Shown here one piece after another: positions 8,737 to 17,840 of a stretch of DNA of 64,000 nucleotides. Source of the DNA: Kribbella antibiotica. Lineage in GTDB: Bacteria > Actinomycetota > Actinomycetes > Propionibacteriales > Kribbellaceae. Under the pieces are notes generated by a model. It saw only the letters and a program-made list of their open reading frames with translations. It ran no database searches and was not told the origin of the DNA. Location: the NCBI RefSeq assembly GCF_004349055.1, contig NZ_SMKX01000010.1:33507-97506 (forward strand), written 5' to 3'. How positions within the stretch are numbered: the stretch's first letter is position 1; every line of letters starts with the position of its first letter. Made by a program: the position numbers and the translations under genes.

Positions 8737-10335
8737 GTGCGGGTCGTTCGGGTTTCTGTTGGTGTGCTGCTGACTCTGGTGGGGCTTGTCCTGGCGGTCG
8801 GTGGTGGGATCGCCGCGTTCTTCGTGATCGGGCCGGACGACACCGTGCAGTCCGGCGATCAGCATCTGGTCAGCAAGGGGCTGGCGATCGCCAGTACGCC
8901 GGAGTTGCTGGAGCTGAACGGGCCGATCCTGCATGTTGACGCCCGGTCGGCGAACGGGAAGCCGGTGTTCGTCGGTGTCGGGCGCGACTTCGATGTGGCG
9001 AGCTACCTGAAGGACGTGGCGCACACACAGCTGGTGCAGCTGACGTATCCGATCGCTTTGAACACCCAGGAGTCCAAGGGCGCGGCGGATCCGCTCACGG
9101 CTCCGGGCAGCCTGGACTGGTGGGTTGCGAAGGGGACGGGGTCGCTGACCTGGCCGATCGCGGACGGTCCGTACGACGTGGTGATCATGAACGCCGACGG
9201 GAAGACCCCGCCTGATCTGCAGGTGCGGCTGGGGATCGAGGTGCCGAACGCGTTCCTCATCGCGCTGGCGGTGTTCGTCGGCGGGCTGCTGATCCTTGCC
9301 CTCGGCATCGTGCTGATCGTGGTCCGCCGCAGGCCGGTTGCCCTGGCACCCGCCGTACCAGCTCCGGCTCCGGCCCAGTTCGGTACGACGTACCGCGTGA
9401 TCGCAGGAACCGCCGTACTGGGTCTGCTCACTGGGTGTTCAGTGGTGCCGCAGCGCGACAAGGTCACCAGCGTGACCCGCCCGGCAGTCAGCAACGAGGC
9501 TGGGCTGGCCGTTATCAAGCACTACAACGAGGTCGCGACTGCTGCGGGTCGCGCCCGCAACGAGGTGCAGATCGCCCAGGTCGAGGGCGGTGAGCTGGTG
9601 AAGCAGACGCGGGCCACTTATGCGATCGGCCGTAACCTCAAGCGACCACTCCCCAAGCCGCCGACCTACGGCAAGCCCACTTTTGCGGCGCCGGAGTACG
9701 GCGGCTACCCGATGCGCTTCCTGGCGACCGAGGGCCCGAGGGTCGGCCTTTGGCAGCGCGAGAGTGCCGGCAGCCCATGGATGCAGACCTTGGCCGCAAC
9801 CTTGCAGAAGTCGGCGAAGCTGCCGGACCTGAATGGTCTGCGCCCAGCAACCGATGCCGACGGCAAGAACCTGGCCATGGCACCGAACACAGCGCTCACG
9901 GCGCTGAACGAGTACCTGACCAAGGAAGGCAAGTCTCCCAAGGGAGCGTCGTTCGAGGTCGTGCCGCAGTTCGCGGCCTCGTTCAAGCAACTTGCCGGCG
10001 AGCGCCAGTACTTCAGCCAGGCCTACAAGGGGCAGGTCCAGAAGATCAGCAGTACCTACAGCCTCGCTGCGCCGCCCACGGCATTTGTCACCAAGGGCGG
10101 CGAAGCGCTCGTGCTGGCAACGCTCCGCGAGGAGTACCTGTTCGTCATGGCCGGTTTCAAGAACCAATTCGTCTGGTACCGCGGCGATCCGACGGCGTTC
10201 AGTCCGCCGGAAACCTACTACGCCAGTGCGCTGAAGAACACGACCCTGCACGACGTCGTACTGGTTCTTCCTCCGAAGGGAAAGATCAAGGTCGCGGCGT
10301 ACGAGTCGCAGATGGTCGCGGCCGGCGGATACTAG
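8737..10335 (+). CDS. Membrane protein with internal lipobox, paralogue 1
   Basis: A 532-residue protein of unknown function. Residues 4-32 form a first membrane span and 171-198 a second, enclosing a domain with FVIGPDDTV, GVGRDFDVASY and SLDWWVAK. After a Pro/Ala linker a third hydrophobic stretch ends in LLTGC (Cys234), a lipobox followed by a soluble ~300-residue domain ending YESQMVAAGGY. It looks like a membrane protein fused to a lipoprotein. GTG with GGGGAG 6 nt upstream is the start. The downstream neighbour is a full-length paralogue. Confidence 0.85.
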   Translation: MRVVRVSVGVLLTLVGLVLAVGGGIAAFFVIGPDDTVQSGDQHLVSKGLAIASTPELLELNGPILHVDARSANGKPVFVGVGRDFDVASYLKDVAHTQLVQLTYPIALNTQESKGAADPLTAPGSLDWWVAKGTGSLTWPIADGPYDVVIMNADGKTPPDLQVRLGIEVPNAFLIALAVFVGGLLILALGIVLIVVRRRPVALAPAVPAPAPAQFGTTYRVIAGTAVLGLLTGCSVVPQRDKVTSVTRPAVSNEAGLAVIKHYNEVATAAGRARNEVQIAQVEGGELVKQTRATYAIGRNLKRPLPKPPTYGKPTFAAPEYGGYPMRFLATEGPRVGLWQRESAGSPWMQTLAATLQKSAKLPDLNGLRPATDADGKNLAMAPNTALTALNEYLTKEGKSPKGASFEVVPQFAASFKQLAGERQYFSQAYKGQVQKISSTYSLAAPPTAFVTKGGEALVLATLREEYLFVMAGFKNQFVWYRGDPTAFSPPETYYASALKNTTLHDVVLVLPPKGKIKVAAYESQMVAAGGY

Positions 10336-10344
10336 TGGGTGATC

Positions 10345-10361
10345 CTGCAGCTTCGTGCAAT
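10345..10361 (+). promoter_or_regulatory. Shared 17-bp upstream element, copy 2
   Basis: Identical to 8640-8656. It begins 10 bp after the stop of paralogue 1 and 82 bp before the start of paralogue 2, so the second gene probably keeps its own promoter. Confidence 0.5.
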
Positions 10362-10426
10362 TTGGTCAGTGCGGAGTGTTCGGAGGCATTAAGCTCACGC
10401 CTTCTTGTTTCTTCCTGGGGGTTGTG

Positions 10427-11998
10427 GTGCGGGTTCTTCGTGGTGTCCTCGGCGGTCTGCTCGCCGTGCTCGGTCTGCTCGTCACGATTGTGGGTGCGGG
10501 CGCGGCCTTCTGGCTGATCGGGCCGGACGACACCGTCTACTCCGGCGAGCAGCATCTCGCCGTCCAGGGCCGTGCGCTCGTCACGAGCCCAACACTGATC
10601 GATCAGCACGGCCCGACGCTCCACGTCCGGGCCCGCTCCCTGGACGGCAAACCGGTCTTCCTCGGCGTGGGACGCAACTTCGATGTTGCGAGCTACATCG
10701 GGACCTACGCCCACACCTCAGTGGTGCAAGTGAAGTACCCCGTTGCCTTCAGTACCGAAGCTCACACCGGCCCCACGACGCCGCTGCCCGTACCGGTCGG
10801 CCTCGACTGGTGGCTGGCCCAGACCGCCGGCCCCGGCAAGCAGTCCCTCGCCTGGCCGATCCAGGACGGTCCCTATCAAGCCGTCGTGATGCCCGCGGAC
10901 GGCGGTTCGCCGGTGGACGTGCAGCTCGAGTTCGGGATCGAGATCCCCCATGCCTTCCTGGCGGCCCTCACAGTGCTGCTGATCGGGCTGGCATTGCTCG
11001 CGCTGTCCTGGCGGACGCTTCGCCGCAGGCCGCGGGCTGCTCCGGAGGAGGAGGCCGCTCCGAAGCAGCATGTGAAGGCCGGTGCGGCGCTGCCCATGGT
11101 CGCCGTGCTGACACTGGCCACCGGGTGCTCGGGCCTACCCGAGCAGAACACGGTCTCGGCGCTCAGCCGCCCCGCAGTCACCGCCGACACTGCCAAGCAG
11201 ATCCTCACCCGGTACGACGAGGTTGCTGCGAAGGCCGCTCGCACCCGCGATCTCAAGTCGATCAGCACGGTCGAGGGTGACACGCGGCTCGATCAGACCC
11301 GAGGGGCGTACCAAGCAGCGACCGCGCAGAATGGCCCGGCCGCACCGCCTGATGTCTTCGCTCAAGCGGTTGTCGCGGCGCCGACGTACGGGAGTTATCC
11401 GATGCTGTTCGCAGCGGCCGGCAAGTCGTTGGGCCTGTGGAATCGTCGTTCCGCCGGTGAACCCTGGCTGCTGGCGTTGGCGGCGCCGGTCGGTGCCGGC
11501 GCGAAAGTCCCGTCGATCGCCGGCGCTCGTGAGGCCAACTCCGATGCGACCGCCGCAACAGCCGCCCGCTTCGCCGAATACGTCAACGAGGGCCTCAAAT
11601 CGCCCAAGGCGAAGACGTTCACGATCAGCCCCGAGGTCGCTTCGCTGCTGGCCAACCGCGCCGGTCGCAAGGCCTCGGCAGCTCGCCAGCCGATGATTGT
11701 CTCGCTCGGTGACCAGTTCTCCGTGACGGCTCGGCCCTCGACGTTGCAGACGACTTCCGGCGAGGCCCTGGCCTTCTTCAACCTCACCGAAAGCCAGGTC
11801 ACCGCGACCGACTGCAGCGCGCCGATCCACTGGCGCGAGGGTGCGGAGACACTGTTCAGCCCGGCCTCGCGCGGCTACCGCTGCGGCCTGACCGCCTCCA
11901 CCCTGCACTCGGTCGTGTTGGCGATACCCGCCAAGGGCAAAGGCAACCCACGAGTGGTTGCCTTCACCTCTCAGGTACTCAAGGCCGGCGGGTACTAG
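10427..11998 (+). CDS. Membrane protein with internal lipobox, paralogue 2
   Basis: A 523-residue paralogue of the preceding gene with the same order: N-terminal span, domain with WLIGPDDTV, GVGRNFDVASY and GLDWWLA, second span near 170-195, then a hydrophobic stretch ending LATGC and a soluble domain ending TSQVLKAGGY. The lipobox cysteine is again residue 234. GTG at 10427 is chosen by alignment to paralogue 1 and GGGGG 5 nt upstream; a GTG one codon earlier also fits. A stretch with an extra cysteine pair (ATDCSAPIHW, GYRCGLTA) is absent from paralogue 1. The stop codon shares bases with the convergent oxidoreductase stop. Confidence 0.85.
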   Translation: MRVLRGVLGGLLAVLGLLVTIVGAGAAFWLIGPDDTVYSGEQHLAVQGRALVTSPTLIDQHGPTLHVRARSLDGKPVFLGVGRNFDVASYIGTYAHTSVVQVKYPVAFSTEAHTGPTTPLPVPVGLDWWLAQTAGPGKQSLAWPIQDGPYQAVVMPADGGSPVDVQLEFGIEIPHAFLAALTVLLIGLALLALSWRTLRRRPRAAPEEEAAPKQHVKAGAALPMVAVLTLATGCSGLPEQNTVSALSRPAVTADTAKQILTRYDEVAAKAARTRDLKSISTVEGDTRLDQTRGAYQAATAQNGPAAPPDVFAQAVVAAPTYGSYPMLFAAAGKSLGLWNRRSAGEPWLLALAAPVGAGAKVPSIAGAREANSDATAATAARFAEYVNEGLKSPKAKTFTISPEVASLLANRAGRKASAARQPMIVSLGDQFSVTARPSTLQTTSGEALAFFNLTESQVTATDCSAPIHWREGAETLFSPASRGYRCGLTASTLHSVVLAIPAKGKGNPRVVAFTSQVLKAGGY

Positions 11999-13050
11999 TG
12001 GGTGATCTTCACCTCTGATCCCGTCGACGCGGACTCATAAATGGCCGTCAGCATGCGAGCCATCTCAAGACCGTGTTCGGCGGGGGCGTCGGCCGCGATC
12101 TCGCCGCGGCAGACGCTCAGGAAGTGCTCGATCTCGTTGGCGAAGCCGACGGTGAAGTCGAAGCCCAGTGAGTCGATCTGGGGCTCGATGTGGAGCACGG
12201 TGTCGTGGCGTTCGGTGACCATGTGCAGGGCCGGCTCGATCTCGACGCCGCCCTTCTCCCCGAACAGCTGGACGGCTGTCTCGTTGCGGGTGTGCAGCGA
12301 GTACGAGACGTCGACGTTCAGGATGGCGCCGCCTTCGAAGCGGATCTGCGCGGTGGCGTAGTCCTCGACGTTGTTGACGCGGGTCTCGGAGGAGGCCCGG
12401 TAGCGCGACAGGTGCTGGATGTTGTCGCGGGCACCGATCGGGTTGAAGCTCGCGCCGGAGACCGACACGGCCTTCGGCTGACCCATCAGGTACCAGCACA
12501 GGTCGACGACGTGGACGCCGAGATCGATCAGCGGTCCGCCGCCGGCGACGTCCTTGTCGCCGAACCAGCCGCCGGGGTTGCCGGCGTTGCGCAGGATCGT
12601 GGTCCGGGCGGCGTAGATCTTGCCGAACTCGTCCTCGTCGAGGAACCGTTTGGCGACGAGCGCGTTCGGGGCGTAGCGGCGTACGTAGCCGATCTGCAGT
12701 GACTTGCCGGTCTCCTTGGTGGCCTTGACCAGTGCCTCGGCCTCGGCGACCGAGACGCTCATCGGCTTCTCGAGCAGCACGTTCTTGCCGGCCCGCAGGG
12801 CGTCCTCGGCGATCTCGGCGTGCTTGTTGTTCGGGACGCAGATGCTGACGGCATCGATCTCGGAGTCGGACAGGATCTCGGCGCGGTCGCCGGTCACCCG
12901 GGCCACACCGAACTGCTCACCGCGCTGCTTGACCCGCTCGATGTCGATGTCGCACAGCGCCACCACCTCGGCGCCCGGGTTCGCCTGGTACGCCTTGATG
13001 TGTTCCTGCGCGATCGTGCCGACACCGATCACGGCGATCTTGATGGTCAT
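11995..13050 (-). CDS. Gfo/Idh/MocA family NAD(P)-dependent oxidoreductase
   Basis: A 351-residue sugar or inositol dehydrogenase-like enzyme. The N-terminal Rossmann fold begins IAVIGVGTIAQEH, and the signature EKPMSVSVAEA lies near residue 94. The catalytic region holds GGPLIDLGVHVVDL, with the family's D...H pair. It is the last gene of a ROK-isomerase-oxidoreductase unit: its ATG lies 1 bp after the isomerase stop, with GGAGCC overlapping that stop. Such pairs typically oxidise a sugar or cyclitol and rearrange the keto product; the substrate is not readable here. Confidence 0.9.
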   Translation of the reverse strand: MTIKIAVIGVGTIAQEHIKAYQANPGAEVVALCDIDIERVKQRGEQFGVARVTGDRAEILSDSEIDAVSICVPNNKHAEIAEDALRAGKNVLLEKPMSVSVAEAEALVKATKETGKSLQIGYVRRYAPNALVAKRFLDEDEFGKIYAARTTILRNAGNPGGWFGDKDVAGGGPLIDLGVHVVDLCWYLMGQPKAVSVSGASFNPIGARDNIQHLSRYRASSETRVNNVEDYATAQIRFEGGAILNVDVSYSLHTRNETAVQLFGEKGGVEIEPALHMVTERHDTVLHIEPQIDSLGFDFTVGFANEIEHFLSVCRGEIAADAPAEHGLEMARMLTAIYESASTGSEVKITH

Positions 13051-13051
13051 G

Positions 13052-13894
13052 TCAGGCTCCTTCGGCCAGGGCGAGTACGTTCTTCAGGCCGAGCTCGACC
13101 GCGCCGGGAGCGGCTTCGAGGCCCTCGAACTCCAGCGTGACAGGCAGGTCGGGCTTGGTCTGGACGAGCGCGAGCAGCGCCCGCAGGTCCAGGTCGCCGT
13201 GACCGGGGATCGTGCCGACCAGGTACTCCCCCGCCAGCGTCTTCAGCCAGCCGCCGCCCGGGACAGAGCGCCGTACGTGGAAGTCCTTGACGTGGGCGGC
13301 GGCCGCGACGTCGAGCAGGCCGGCGACCGTGCGGCCGGGGACCTCGCCGACGCACAGGCCGTTGCCGAGGTCGAGGGTGACGCGGAAGTTCTCCCGGTCG
13401 ACGGCGTGGACGAGCCGGGCGACGCGCTCGCTGCCGTTCATCGACATGCCATGGTTCTCGACGGTTGTGGTGATGCCGAGCTCGGCGGCGTGGTCGGCGA
13501 GCACCTGGGCGCCGGCGACCAGGTCGGGGAAGACCTGCTCGAACTCGCCCTGGTTCGCCTCGCGCCAGCCCCACGGCAGGACGTCGTGGCGGAACAGGCG
13601 CGCGCCGAGGCGGTGGCCGACGTCGATGTGGCGGCGAACGCGGTCGAGCTCCTTGGCGTCGCCGCCGCGCAGGTCGGCGCCGATCAGGTAGTTCAGGATC
13701 GGTACGCCGCGGTCGGAGGCGGCCTTGACGACGGTCTCGACGAGTTTGTCGTCCTCGAGCAGGTCGTCACCGAGGGCGGCGATCTCCAGGTGCTCGGCGG
13801 GTGAGTCGGCCACCCAGTCGATGACCCCGACCAGGTCCATCTCGCCGCTGGCAATGAGCTTTTGGAAGCTGTACGAACTGACGCCCAGTTTCAC
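13052..13894 (-). CDS. Sugar phosphate isomerase/epimerase (xylose-isomerase-like TIM barrel)
   Basis: A 280-residue AP_endonuc_2-type TIM barrel of the kind that acts as ketose epimerase, inosose isomerase or dehydratase. Metal-site features seen are TVENHG, VTLDLGN with KDFHVR, and TLEFEG towards the C-terminus. GTG start with AAAGGAAC upstream; the start overlaps the ROK stop by 4 bp (GTGA). Coupling to the Gfo/Idh/MocA gene suggests a shared sugar or polyol catabolic pathway. Confidence 0.87.
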   Translation of the reverse strand: MKLGVSSYSFQKLIASGEMDLVGVIDWVADSPAEHLEIAALGDDLLEDDKLVETVVKAASDRGVPILNYLIGADLRGGDAKELDRVRRHIDVGHRLGARLFRHDVLPWGWREANQGEFEQVFPDLVAGAQVLADHAAELGITTTVENHGMSMNGSERVARLVHAVDRENFRVTLDLGNGLCVGEVPGRTVAGLLDVAAAAHVKDFHVRRSVPGGGWLKTLAGEYLVGTIPGHGDLDLRALLALVQTKPDLPVTLEFEGLEAAPGAVELGLKNVLALAEGA

Positions 13895-15051
13895 TGGTAG
13901 TTCCTTTCATCGTCCTGCGTGAGCTTGTTCCACGGACTCGGGTAGTTCAGTACGCCGTAGATGTCGGAGCCGAAGCGGTCGAAGGCATGACCGGCGGCTC
14001 CCAGCACCGCTGCCTCACGGCCCAAGGCGGCGGCGACGAACGGTGGTCGCTCCGGAACGACGAGTTCCTTCGCGACGGCTGCTTCCAGCGGGCCGAGCAG
14101 CGTCGCGCTCTCGGCGGCACCGCCGCAGCGCACGACGACGACATCGGGGTCGACGACTAGCAGTACGGTCGCGATCCGGCCGGCGATCTGCCCGCAGAAA
14201 TCCTTGATCTCGGCCTTGGCGCCGGCGTCACCGGCGGCGGCCGCCTGAAGCACGGCCTCTCCGGTCGGTCGTGACGTCCAGACGAGTTGGCCGCGCTCGG
14301 CATTCCGGGTCCAGCGCATGCCACGCTGGGCGCCGAGCTCGCCGGCCAGGCGGTGGCGTCCTTGCCGGATCTCCTCGTCGAGGACGATCGACAGCGACAG
14401 CCGGTTACCGACCTGCAGGTAGAGAACGTCGGAATGCCCGCGGCCCGCCCCACCACGCTGCTCGGCCAGGGCGGCGAGCTTGATGTCGTTGTCGACGGTC
14501 ACCAGGCACTCGAGCTCGGCGGCGACGATCTCCGCGACCGGCTCACCGACGACCTCAGGCAGGACCAGGCTTGCTCGCAGTCGACCACTCTCTTCGACCA
14601 CACCCGGTACGGCGACACCGACGGCGCGCAGCCGTTCCAGATCGGTCCCGGCGGCCTTGGCCGCAGCCTCGACCGCGGCGCGCACCACGTCGCCGACGAC
14701 TCGGCCTTCGCGGCCAAGCTCGGCGTACCCGAGTCTGTCGCCGGCCAGATCGCAGAGCACTGCCCGCACGCCGCGGGGACCGATGTCGACGCCCGCGACG
14801 AGTCCGGTCTCGCGGACGAACCGGAACGAGCGCGCTGGCCGTCCAGGCCCGGCCGAGGCTGCATTGCTGGGCTCCACCAGACCGGCCGCGACGAGATCAT
14901 CCAGTACGGCGTGCACGGTCGGACGCGACAGCCCGGTCTCGGCGCTGATGACGCCGACCGTCTGCGCGACCCCGGCCTCGGCCAGGAACCGCAGACACGC
15001 GACTTGGTTCGCCGACCGCTCGGCATGAGCAGTCCCTGGTGCAGTCTCCAT
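13891..15051 (-). CDS. ROK family transcriptional regulator
   Basis: A 386-residue NagC/XylR-type repressor: an N-terminal winged HTH (residues 15-65, with GLSRPTVHAVLDDLVAAGLV) followed by a sugar-kinase-like ROK domain (GVDIGPRGVRAV near 90). The ROK zinc motif is not evident: only LAGELGAQ is recognisable, and the usual cysteines are missing, so sugar binding may differ from NagC. ATG at 15051 is preferred; the TTG seven codons earlier has no ribosome site. Directly upstream an imperfect dyad with TTAT/ATAA ends (15065-15085) is a candidate self-operator. It leads the catabolic operon. Confidence 0.87.
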   Translation of the reverse strand: METAPGTAHAERSANQVACLRFLAEAGVAQTVGVISAETGLSRPTVHAVLDDLVAAGLVEPSNAASAGPGRPARSFRFVRETGLVAGVDIGPRGVRAVLCDLAGDRLGYAELGREGRVVGDVVRAAVEAAAKAAGTDLERLRAVGVAVPGVVEESGRLRASLVLPEVVGEPVAEIVAAELECLVTVDNDIKLAALAEQRGGAGRGHSDVLYLQVGNRLSLSIVLDEEIRQGRHRLAGELGAQRGMRWTRNAERGQLVWTSRPTGEAVLQAAAAGDAGAKAEIKDFCGQIAGRIATVLLVVDPDVVVVRCGGAAESATLLGPLEAAVAKELVVPERPPFVAAALGREAAVLGAAGHAFDRFGSDIYGVLNYPSPWNKLTQDDERNYQ

Positions 15052-15248
15052 CGACCCCAACCAATTATCCAACCGGCTTTAATAAACACGCTAGTCGACG
15101 ACCGCTGGTCCTGACAAGGGAATGATTCGGGCTCGCGCTGCGTACCCGGCGCCGTACGGAGGGGCAGCGAATTCCGGGCTAGCCCGAGTGGTGACGATCA
15201 GTTACCGGTTTCGTGCAGCTATTGGGCCGCGGCACACGTCTCCCCGGC

Positions 15249-17840
15249 ATGAGCGCACTCCTGTTCCGGTTCCGGAGCCACTGGCCGTCGCTCCTGGCCG
15301 GGGTGGCTTCGGCGGCGATGTTCGTTGCTGCGGGCATCGTTCGTGGCACGTTCCCGTTCGGGGAGCGCACCCGCAACGTCTACGACCTCGGCAATCAATT
15401 CATCCCGATGGCGGCTTATCTGCGCGATGTGGTGACCGGCCGCGGCAACGGTGACCTGATCTTCAACTGGCAGAGCGGCTTCGGGACGCCGTTCGTCGGT
15501 GACTTCATGGCCTATGTCGGATCGTCGCTGTCCTGGATCGCCTTGATCCTCCCGCGCGCGCAGATCGACCTTGCGCTGTACCTGATCGCGGTCGCCGCGA
15601 TGGGGCTCGCGGCCGGCGCCATGACGGCGTACCTGCGGATGCTGCGGCCGAGCGGTCCGGTGTGGGTCGCGATCACGGCAGGGGCGTCGTACGGCGCTTG
15701 TGCGTGGGCCGTCGGCGAGGGCGCATACATGACGCTGTGGTTGAGCGGGCTGATCGCGTTCCCGCTGATCTGTCTGCTGTGCGAGTGGACGCTGCAGCGC
15801 AGGTCGGTGCTGGCGACGGTGGTCACTCCGCTGGTCGTCGCGCTGCTGTGGACCTCGCACTTCTACACGGTCTATATGGCGACGATCGCTGCGGGGATTG
15901 TGACGCTCGCCCGCGTGCTCGCGGGAGAAGAGGCTTGGCGCTGGCGACTGACCGGCGGGCTGCGGTGTGCGCTGGCGGTTGCCCTGGGCATCGGGCTGAC
16001 CGCGCCGCTGCTGATCCCGACGTTCCCGCTGGTCAAGGCGGCAACACCGAGCCCGGATCGGGAGTTTCACCCGCTCGGGGCGGAGCAGTTTCTCGCGCGG
16101 CTGCTGTCCGGTACGTCGGGACTCGGGTATGCACCGGCGTTGACGGTCGGGACGCTGATGCTCCTCCTCGCCTTGACCTTCCCGCTGAATCGCCGGATCC
16201 CGCTGCGGCAGCGAGTGGTGTGGACGGTGCTGGTGGTGCTGACGGCCTCCACTCTGCAGATCCCGTTCACGCATCGGGTCTGGCATGGGTTTGACACCCC
16301 GGACGGGAATGCGTTCCGGCAGGCTTTCGTGATCGCGGGGATGCTCGTCATCCTTGGGTGGCTGTCGGCCAGTGCGGGGTTGGGCTCGGTGGTCACGCTG
16401 GTGCTGCCGATGGCGCTGATGCTCGGGCTGGTCACATGGACGTGGGACATCGAGTACTCGACGCCGGTGACGCATGTCGCCGTACCGATCCTGTTGTGTC
16501 TGGCTGGGCTGGCGTGGCTGGTGACGCAACGGCGGGTGCCGCGGTGGCTGCGCCGGGGCACGGTGGCTGTTCTGATCGGCGCCGTGCTGGTTGAGGGGAC
16601 GCTCACGGCGGCCGTCCTCGACCGCACGAACCTACTCGGCAGGACGCGGCCCTGGGGTGTGGAGCACGCCGTGGCGCGGGAGCTGGTGGAGTCTGTGAAC
16701 GACTGGCCGCGGCATCGGACCGCACCTGGTGCGCTGACGACCCAGAACGATCCGATGCTGATTGGTGGGCAGGGTCCGCAGCACTACTCCAGCACCATCC
16801 CGTACCGCACGACCCAGGTTCTGGAGGCGCTGGGTTTCGGGTACGCCGCCTACGGGCGCGCGCTCGAGGATCCGGAGAACCCAGTGGTGGACGCGATCTT
16901 CGCCATCCACGCTCGGGTCGGCCGCGGTCCTGTGCTGGTGAAGAACGCGAATGTCGCTCCCCTGGTCACGCTGCGGCCGGCCAAGCTCTGGCAGTCGCCG
17001 GACCCCGGGCCCTTCGGAGCGCAGGAGACCGCTCTCGGCGCTGACGTCTACACCATGACCAAGCTTGTCCACAGCAACGGATCCACCGCTTCGGTCTCGA
17101 TCCGCGACGGCGTAGTGCGGATGCTGCCACCGGCCGACCGGAGGGGGCCCAGTGAGGTGCACCTGGTCACGCACTGCCGGCCGGGCAGCTACGCCTACCT
17201 CGTGGCCCCTGACTTCCCAGGGAACGCGCTGGTGGACGGCGTCTGGCGTCCCATTTCAGGCGGCAAGCGGCCAGGCATCTACAGCGGCGCCGCAATGCGC
17301 CGGGTCGGCACGGCCGATGCGAACGGACTGGTCCGAGTGACGCTCCAGCTCACCGAGCCGGGCCGGCTGCCATCAGACACCGTCGGCTGCTTGGACCGCG
17401 GGCGGCTGGAGTCTGCGGTCGCCGGGCTGACCGCTGCGACCGACATCAGGGTCAGTGGCCACAAGCTCACGGCGCATCTCCCGTCCGGACCAGCCGCAAC
17501 TGCGGTTGTCGGTGTCGTGGGCATCGATGGCTGGGTGTGCTCAGTCGACGGCTCCCCGGCAGAGCTTCGCTCCGATGCGGCCGGCCTCGTCGCCGTCCCG
17601 ATCCGAGCTGGCGCCTCGGAGCTCGCGTGCAGCTACCAACTCCCCGGTGGCCGCACGGGCCTCGCGGTCGGGGCGGGCGCCGTACTGGGGCTGCTTCTGT
17701 TGATCGCCCTGGTCGCGTGGCGGCGCCGGCCGCGGTCAGGCGACGAGCTTGGCGAGTTCAGCGAAGGTGTTGACGGTGTCGCCGGGCCAGGCGGGGTGGC
17801 TGTTGGAATGCTCAAGGGTACGGATCGCGTGCATGCCTAG
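15249..17840 (+). CDS. YfhO-like multispanning membrane protein
   Basis: An 863-residue membrane protein resembling the YfhO family, whose Bacillus member takes part in lipoteichoic-acid glycosylation; GT-C glycosyltransferase-like topology. N-terminal features include a DLGNQFIPM loop, expected for the acidic first loop of GT-C proteins, and FNWQSGFG. About 12 spans lie in residues 12-460, followed by a ~350-residue extracellular domain, a last span near 815-835 and a basic tail. ATG at 15249 has no clear ribosome site; GTG at 15213 is the alternative. The last 35 codons are antisense to the end of the HAD gene. Confidence 0.8.
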   Translation: MSALLFRFRSHWPSLLAGVASAAMFVAAGIVRGTFPFGERTRNVYDLGNQFIPMAAYLRDVVTGRGNGDLIFNWQSGFGTPFVGDFMAYVGSSLSWIALILPRAQIDLALYLIAVAAMGLAAGAMTAYLRMLRPSGPVWVAITAGASYGACAWAVGEGAYMTLWLSGLIAFPLICLLCEWTLQRRSVLATVVTPLVVALLWTSHFYTVYMATIAAGIVTLARVLAGEEAWRWRLTGGLRCALAVALGIGLTAPLLIPTFPLVKAATPSPDREFHPLGAEQFLARLLSGTSGLGYAPALTVGTLMLLLALTFPLNRRIPLRQRVVWTVLVVLTASTLQIPFTHRVWHGFDTPDGNAFRQAFVIAGMLVILGWLSASAGLGSVVTLVLPMALMLGLVTWTWDIEYSTPVTHVAVPILLCLAGLAWLVTQRRVPRWLRRGTVAVLIGAVLVEGTLTAAVLDRTNLLGRTRPWGVEHAVARELVESVNDWPRHRTAPGALTTQNDPMLIGGQGPQHYSSTIPYRTTQVLEALGFGYAAYGRALEDPENPVVDAIFAIHARVGRGPVLVKNANVAPLVTLRPAKLWQSPDPGPFGAQETALGADVYTMTKLVHSNGSTASVSIRDGVVRMLPPADRRGPSEVHLVTHCRPGSYAYLVAPDFPGNALVDGVWRPISGGKRPGIYSGAAMRRVGTADANGLVRVTLQLTEPGRLPSDTVGCLDRGRLESAVAGLTAATDIRVSGHKLTAHLPSGPAATAVVGVVGIDGWVCSVDGSPAELRSDAAGLVAVPIRAGASELACSYQLPGGRTGLAVGAGAVLGLLLLIALVAWRRRPRSGDELGEFSEGVDGVAGPGGVAVGMLKGTDRVHA

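Noticed and set aside
12190..12702. Frames antisense to the Gfo/Idh/MocA gene
   Set aside because: The opposite strand encodes a complete oxidoreductase with GxGxxA and EKP motifs; the antisense product is composition-driven.
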